Source of the DNA: an uncultured Eubacteriales bacterium
Lineage (GTDB): Bacteria; Bacillota; Clostridia; Oscillospirales; Oscillospiraceae
Assembly (NCBI GenBank): GCA_902475455.1
Contig: CABRZO010000093.1
Location: 1 to 9,269, forward strand
Length of the DNA: 9,269 bases
Direction of reading: 5' to 3'
The translations under genes and the position numbers were made by a program. Of the stretch, positions 6,693 through 9,269 are shown one piece after another. Numbering within the stretch: position 1 is the first letter of the stretch; each line of letters starts with the position of its first letter. The notes under the pieces were generated by a model. That model did no database searches, had not been told where the DNA came from, and was given only the letters and a program-made list of their open reading frames with translations.

Positions 6693-7177
6693 CAGAAGTG
6701 CGCTTCTGCCGGCTCCACCTGGAAGCCGTCCCGCATGGTTTGCAGGGCGTCTCCCAGATCGTGGGAGCTGACCAGAATAGAGATATCCACATCGGAGGTG
6801 GTGATCAGCATGATTTGGATGTTGGCCTCACTCAGCAGCGAGAACACCTTGGCGGCCACGCCGGGGGTGTTGACCATGTCCGGATCATAGAAGGCGATCT
6901 TGCTGTTGCCGGGCAAAATCTCCGGGGAGAGGGTCTGATGTTTGCCGCTGAGCTGGCCCAGAATGGTCAGCACGTCCCCCAAATCCCGGTCCGACACCGT
7001 GAAGCTGAGCCGGACGGAGCCCCCCTGAGGGGCGGTCTGGGAGATCATATCCACATTGATGCCGTGCTGAGCAAAGGCGGTCAACACATGGGACACCGCC
7101 TTGACGCTGGGCAGAGAGGAGAGTGTGATGAGGGTGATGTCGTTGGCGTAGGAAATTTTCGTGATCTTCTGTTCCAT
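6692..7177 (-). CDS. Stand-alone tandem ACT-domain protein, aspartokinase-regulator-like
   Basis: A 161-residue protein made of two ACT domains, about residues 13-75 and 91-155, with no catalytic domain. The blocks NVDMISQTAP..GSVRLSFTV (41-61) and NTPGVAAKVFSLLSEANIQ (103-121) followed by ITTSDVDISILV (125-136) closely resemble the C-terminal regulatory half of lysine/threonine-sensing aspartokinases. DapB lies immediately upstream, so this is not the tail of a broken kinase gene in this window. In Bacillus subtilis an equivalent beta subunit arises from an internal start in lysC; here it appears to be a separate gene. A likely role is an amino-acid-sensing partner of an aspartokinase encoded elsewhere, or of an enzyme of this operon; both are inference. 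The ATG at 7177 is chosen because the alternative GTG at 7189 overlaps the AAGGAG site. Confidence 0.85.
   Translation of the reverse strand: MEQKITKISYANDITLITLSSLPSVKAVSHVLTAFAQHGINVDMISQTAPQGGSVRLSFTVSDRDLGDVLTILGQLSGKHQTLSPEILPGNSKIAFYDPDMVNTPGVAAKVFSLLSEANIQIMLITTSDVDISILVSSHDLGDALQTMRDGFQVEPAEAHF
6693..6708 (-). other. Small hairpin at the ACT gene / PNPOx gene junction
   Basis: A 6-bp inverted repeat, CAGAAG-CGCA-CTTCTG on the minus strand, covers the last codons of the ACT-domain gene and ends directly against the ATG of the next gene. It may affect re-initiation at the TGATG overlap, but a stem this short could be chance. Confidence 0.3.
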
Positions 7178-7188
7178 ATCCTGATCCA

Positions 7189-7194
7189 CTCCTT
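7189..7194 (-). promoter_or_regulatory. Ribosome binding site of the ACT-domain gene
   Basis: On the minus strand AAGGAG overlaps the dapB stop and lies 11 nt before the ATG at 7177. A GTG at 7189 is in frame, but its first base is the last base of this site, so it is unlikely to be the start. Confidence 0.65.
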
Positions 7195-7954
7195 ACTTGC
7201 GCTCCACCAGCATGGACATATCATACATGCCGGGGGCGGTGACCTCCGCCAGGAACTTGGCGGCCTTGACGGCGCCGTTGGCAAAAATCTCCCGGCTCAT
7301 GGCGGTGTGCTTGATTTCAATGACCTCATCCCGACCGGCGAACATGATCTCGTGGACGCCCACGATGGTGCCGCCCCGCATGGCGCTGATGCCAATCTCC
7401 TTCTTGTCCCGGCTCTGACGGACACTGTGGCGCTCGTAGACGTATTCCGGCTCAAAGTTCAGGGTGCTGGCGGCGGCATCGGCAATCATCAGGGCGGTGC
7501 CGCTGGGAGCATCCACCTTGCGGTTGTGGTGCTTTTCCACGATCTCGATGTCGTAGCTGTCCCCCAGCACGGCGGAAGCCTTCTTGACCAGCTCCAGCAA
7601 CACATTGATGCCCAGGGACATGTTGGCGCTGCGGAAGATGGCCACCGACTTGCTGGCCTCCTGGATCTGCTCCAGCTGCTCGGGAGAGTAACCGGTGGTG
7701 GCCAGCACCAGGGGCACCTTCCGCTCCACCGCGAAGGACAGCAGCCCCTCTAGAGCGGCAGGGCTGGAGAAGTCGATGATGGCGTCGGCCTCTCCGGTGA
7801 AGTTGGCAGGGGAGACGTAGACGGGATAGTCCCGGCTGGCCTGGTTGACATCAAAGCCGGCGACTACGGTGACCTCCGGGTCGGCAGCGCAGATGCTCTC
7901 CACCACCCGGCCCATATGGCCGTTACAGCCGGAGATGATAATCTTTCGTACCAT
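7193..7954 (-). CDS. dapB: 4-hydroxy-tetrahydrodipicolinate reductase
   Basis: Reduces the DapA product (hydroxy-tetrahydrodipicolinate) to tetrahydrodipicolinate with NAD(P)H, in diaminopimelate and lysine synthesis. It is 253 residues. The N-terminal Rossmann domain has the glycine motif GCNGHMGR at 9-16, then DFSSP (61-65) and ATTGYS (85-90). The C-terminal catalytic domain has EKHHNRKVDAPSGTA (140-154). By alignment with E. coli, His142 is the catalytic acid and Lys146 the substrate-binding lysine. RGGTIVGVHEIMFAG and IEIKHTAMSR are also conserved. It starts 10 nt after the dapA stop with GAGGCG about 7 nt upstream of the ATG. The gene order asd-dapA-dapB fits the function. Confidence 0.97.
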   Translation of the reverse strand: MVRKIIISGCNGHMGRVVESICAADPEVTVVAGFDVNQASRDYPVYVSPANFTGEADAIIDFSSPAALEGLLSFAVERKVPLVLATTGYSPEQLEQIQEASKSVAIFRSANMSLGINVLLELVKKASAVLGDSYDIEIVEKHHNRKVDAPSGTALMIADAAASTLNFEPEYVYERHSVRQSRDKKEIGISAMRGGTIVGVHEIMFAGRDEVIEIKHTAMSREIFANGAVKAAKFLAEVTAPGMYDMSMLVERK

Positions 7955-7964
7955 GGCCGTCGCC

Positions 7965-8861
7965 TCAGTTCTTCAGGGCGACGCCGTAGTTGGTGAGGAC
8001 CTCCCGAAGGGCCACATGGTGGGCAGGAGTCATCTCACACAGGGGCAGCCGCAGATTACCACTGCACAGGCCCATCATATCCATGGCGGCCTTGACAGGG
8101 ATGGGGTTGACCTCCATAAACAGGGCGTTGCACAGGTCGATGGAGTCGATCTGAATCTTGGCGGCCTCGGCAAAGTTGCCCTCCAGGCAGAGGTGGCTCA
8201 TCTTGACCATCAGCTCAGGGAGAATGTTGCTGACTACGGAGATCACGCCCTTGGCCCCCAGGCTCATCATGGGCACCACCTGGTCATCGTTGCCGGACCA
8301 GATGTAGAAGTCGTCGCCGCAGAGCTTCCGAGTCTCGGTGATCAGACCGAAATTGCCGCTGGCCTCCTTGACACCCACAATGTTGGGGTGCTTGGACAGC
8401 TGCTGATAGGTGGCGGCGGTGAAGGAGCAGCCGGTGCGGGAGGGCACATTGTAGAGGATGATGGGGGTGTGGACCCGATCCGCCACATAGGTGTAGTGCT
8501 TGATGAGGCCAGCCTGGGTGGCCTTGTTGTAATAGGGGGTCACCATCAGCAGGGCGTCGGCCCCTGCGGCCTCGGCGTGCTGGGCCAGCATCAGGGCGGC
8601 GGCGGTGTCGTTGCTGCCGGCGCCGGCGATGACCTTGACCCGGCCGGCCACCTTCTTGATGCAGTACTCCACAGTCTCCATGTGCTCTTCCAGGGACTGG
8701 GTGGCGGACTCACCGGTGGTGCCGCAGACGCAGATGGCGTCGGTGCCGGCGGCGATCTGCATCTCAATCAGCTGGCCGAACTGGTCGAAATCCACCTTGT
8801 TATCATCGGTGAAGGGGGTGACAATGGCGACACAGGCGCCGGTAAAAACGGGTTCACGCAT
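7965..8861 (-). CDS. dapA: 4-hydroxy-tetrahydrodipicolinate synthase
   Basis: Class I aldolase that condenses pyruvate with aspartate semialdehyde, the first committed step to diaminopimelate and lysine. It is 298 residues. The Schiff-base lysine is Lys165 (VGVKEASGN), with Tyr137 (LYNVPSRTG), Thr48-Thr49 (CGTTGES), Tyr110-Tyr111 (TPYYN) and Arg142 completing the active site. By ungapped alignment to E. coli DapA, the lysine-inhibition residues His53 and Glu84 are replaced by Leu57 and Ala88, while His60, Asn84 and Tyr110 are kept, so feedback by lysine may be weak. The chosen ATG has AAAGGAA 9 nt upstream and gives the usual N-terminus; an in-frame TTG at 8870 touches that site and is rejected. 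It starts 5 nt after the asd stop. Confidence 0.97.
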   Translation of the reverse strand: MREPVFTGACVAIVTPFTDDNKVDFDQFGQLIEMQIAAGTDAICVCGTTGESATQSLEEHMETVEYCIKKVAGRVKVIAGAGSNDTAAALMLAQHAEAAGADALLMVTPYYNKATQAGLIKHYTYVADRVHTPIILYNVPSRTGCSFTAATYQQLSKHPNIVGVKEASGNFGLITETRKLCGDDFYIWSGNDDQVVPMMSLGAKGVISVVSNILPELMVKMSHLCLEGNFAEAAKIQIDSIDLCNALFMEVNPIPVKAAMDMMGLCSGNLRLPLCEMTPAHHVALREVLTNYGVALKN

Positions 8862-8866
8862 GACGA

Positions 8867-9269
8867 TCAATTCCTTTCCATGTAGCCTTCCGCACAGAGC
8901 AGCTCAGCCAGCAGGACGGCGCCGCCGGCGGCGCCCCGGAGGGTGTTGTGGGACAGGCAGACAAACTTGTAGTCGTACTGGGTGTCGGGACGCAGCCGGC
9001 CGATGGAGACGGCCATGCCGCCCTCCAGCATCCGGTCCAGCTTGGTCTGGGGACGATTGTCCTCCTCAAAGTAGTGGAGGAACTGCTTGGGGGCAGAGGG
9101 GAGCTCCAGTTCCTGAGCCCGGCCCTGATAGTTGGCCCAGATCTCCTTGATCTCCTCCACAGAGGGCTTCTCGCCCTGGGGGAAGGACATGAACACTGCG
9201 GCCATGTGGCCGTTGGAGGCAGGTACCCGGAGGCACTGGGCGGTGATGGAGGGGGTGTTAGTGTTGGCG
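8867..9269 (-). CDS. asd: Aspartate-semialdehyde dehydrogenase (3' part)
   Basis: The frame stays open to the right edge, leaving the last 133 residues. Asd reduces aspartyl phosphate to aspartate semialdehyde with NADPH and so supplies DapA. The fragment begins in the dimerisation/catalytic domain. CLRVPASNGHMAAV (12-25) holds the substrate-binding Arg and the catalytic His21. VSIGRLRP (87-94) and LSHNTLRGAAGGAVLLAELL (105-124) form the NADP-proximal C-terminal region. These blocks resemble the archaeal/fungal-type Asd class more than the E. coli class, whose tail differs. The catalytic cysteine lies outside the window. The stop is 5 nt before the dapA start, so the two are cotranscribed. 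Confidence is high for Asd, moderate for the subclass. Confidence 0.93.
   Translation of the reverse strand, partial: ANTNTPSITAQCLRVPASNGHMAAVFMSFPQGEKPSVEEIKEIWANYQGRAQELELPSAPKQFLHYFEEDNRPQTKLDRMLEGGMAVSIGRLRPDTQYDYKFVCLSHNTLRGAAGGAVLLAELLCAEGYMERN
8871..8877 (-). promoter_or_regulatory. Ribosome binding site that fixes the dapA start
   Basis: AAAGGAA on the minus strand, within the last codons of asd, is 9 nt before the dapA ATG at 8861. A TTG at 8870 lies directly against this site with no spacing, so it should not be used. Confidence 0.7.

Noticed and set aside
6698..7753. Long plus-strand open frame (351 codons) opposite the ACT gene and dapB
   Set aside because: It is antisense to two clear genes, its translation is rich in Gly, His and Asp without any recognisable motif, and such frames are expected opposite GC-rich coding sequence.
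7845..8885. Long plus-strand open frame (346 codons) opposite dapA
   Set aside because: Same low-complexity Gly/His/Val-rich shadow composition; dapA on the other strand has all its catalytic residues and a proper ribosome binding site.
1..9269. Riboswitches, T-boxes or promoters for either operon
   Set aside because: Both operons begin outside the window (hisZ and asd are cut by the edges), so their leader regions are not present and nothing resembling one occurs inside.

Overview
The window is a GC-rich bacterial chromosome segment carrying two compact biosynthetic operons that converge on one shared, bidirectional terminator. The left two thirds (plus strand, about 1-6166) is a histidine operon in the order hisZ (3' part only), hisG, hisD, hisB, hisH, hisA, hisF, hisI, hisE. 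The right third (minus strand, about 9269-6222) is a diaminopimelate/lysine-branch operon read from right to left: asd (3' part only), dapA, dapB, a stand-alone double-ACT-domain protein, and a small flavin-type (PNPOx/NimA-like) protein.

The short HisG paired with HisZ, the single-domain IGP-dehydratase HisB, separate hisI and hisE, strong AGGAGG-type ribosome binding sites and heavily GC-biased codons point to a GC-rich member of the Firmicutes, most likely a gut Clostridia of the Oscillospiraceae/Flavonifractor kind. That placement is inference from gene content and style, not from a marker gene.

The histidine genes are packed with almost no gaps. Stop and start codons overlap as ATGA, TGATG or TAATG at every junction except hisD/hisB, which has a 5-nt gap. 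HisZ-HisG makes phosphoribosyl-ATP, HisE and HisI convert it to ProFAR, HisA isomerises it, HisH-HisF makes IGP and AICAR, HisB dehydrates IGP, and HisD performs the last two oxidations. The aminotransferase (hisC) and histidinol-phosphate phosphatase are not in the window.

In the lysine operon, Asd makes aspartate semialdehyde, DapA condenses it with pyruvate and DapB reduces the product. The next gene encodes only the tandem ACT regulatory region of an aspartokinase, with no kinase domain. The last encodes a NimA-like PNPOx-fold protein whose role here is unknown.

The most unusual points are: a HisE made of two tandem PRA-PH domains whose second copy has lost part of the metal-binding acidic motif; the detached aspartokinase-like ACT protein inside a dap operon; and a DapA whose lysine-feedback pocket appears changed at two positions. 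I see no mobile elements, CRISPR arrays, tRNAs, rRNAs or riboswitches. There is no gene-free stretch longer than about 60 bases.
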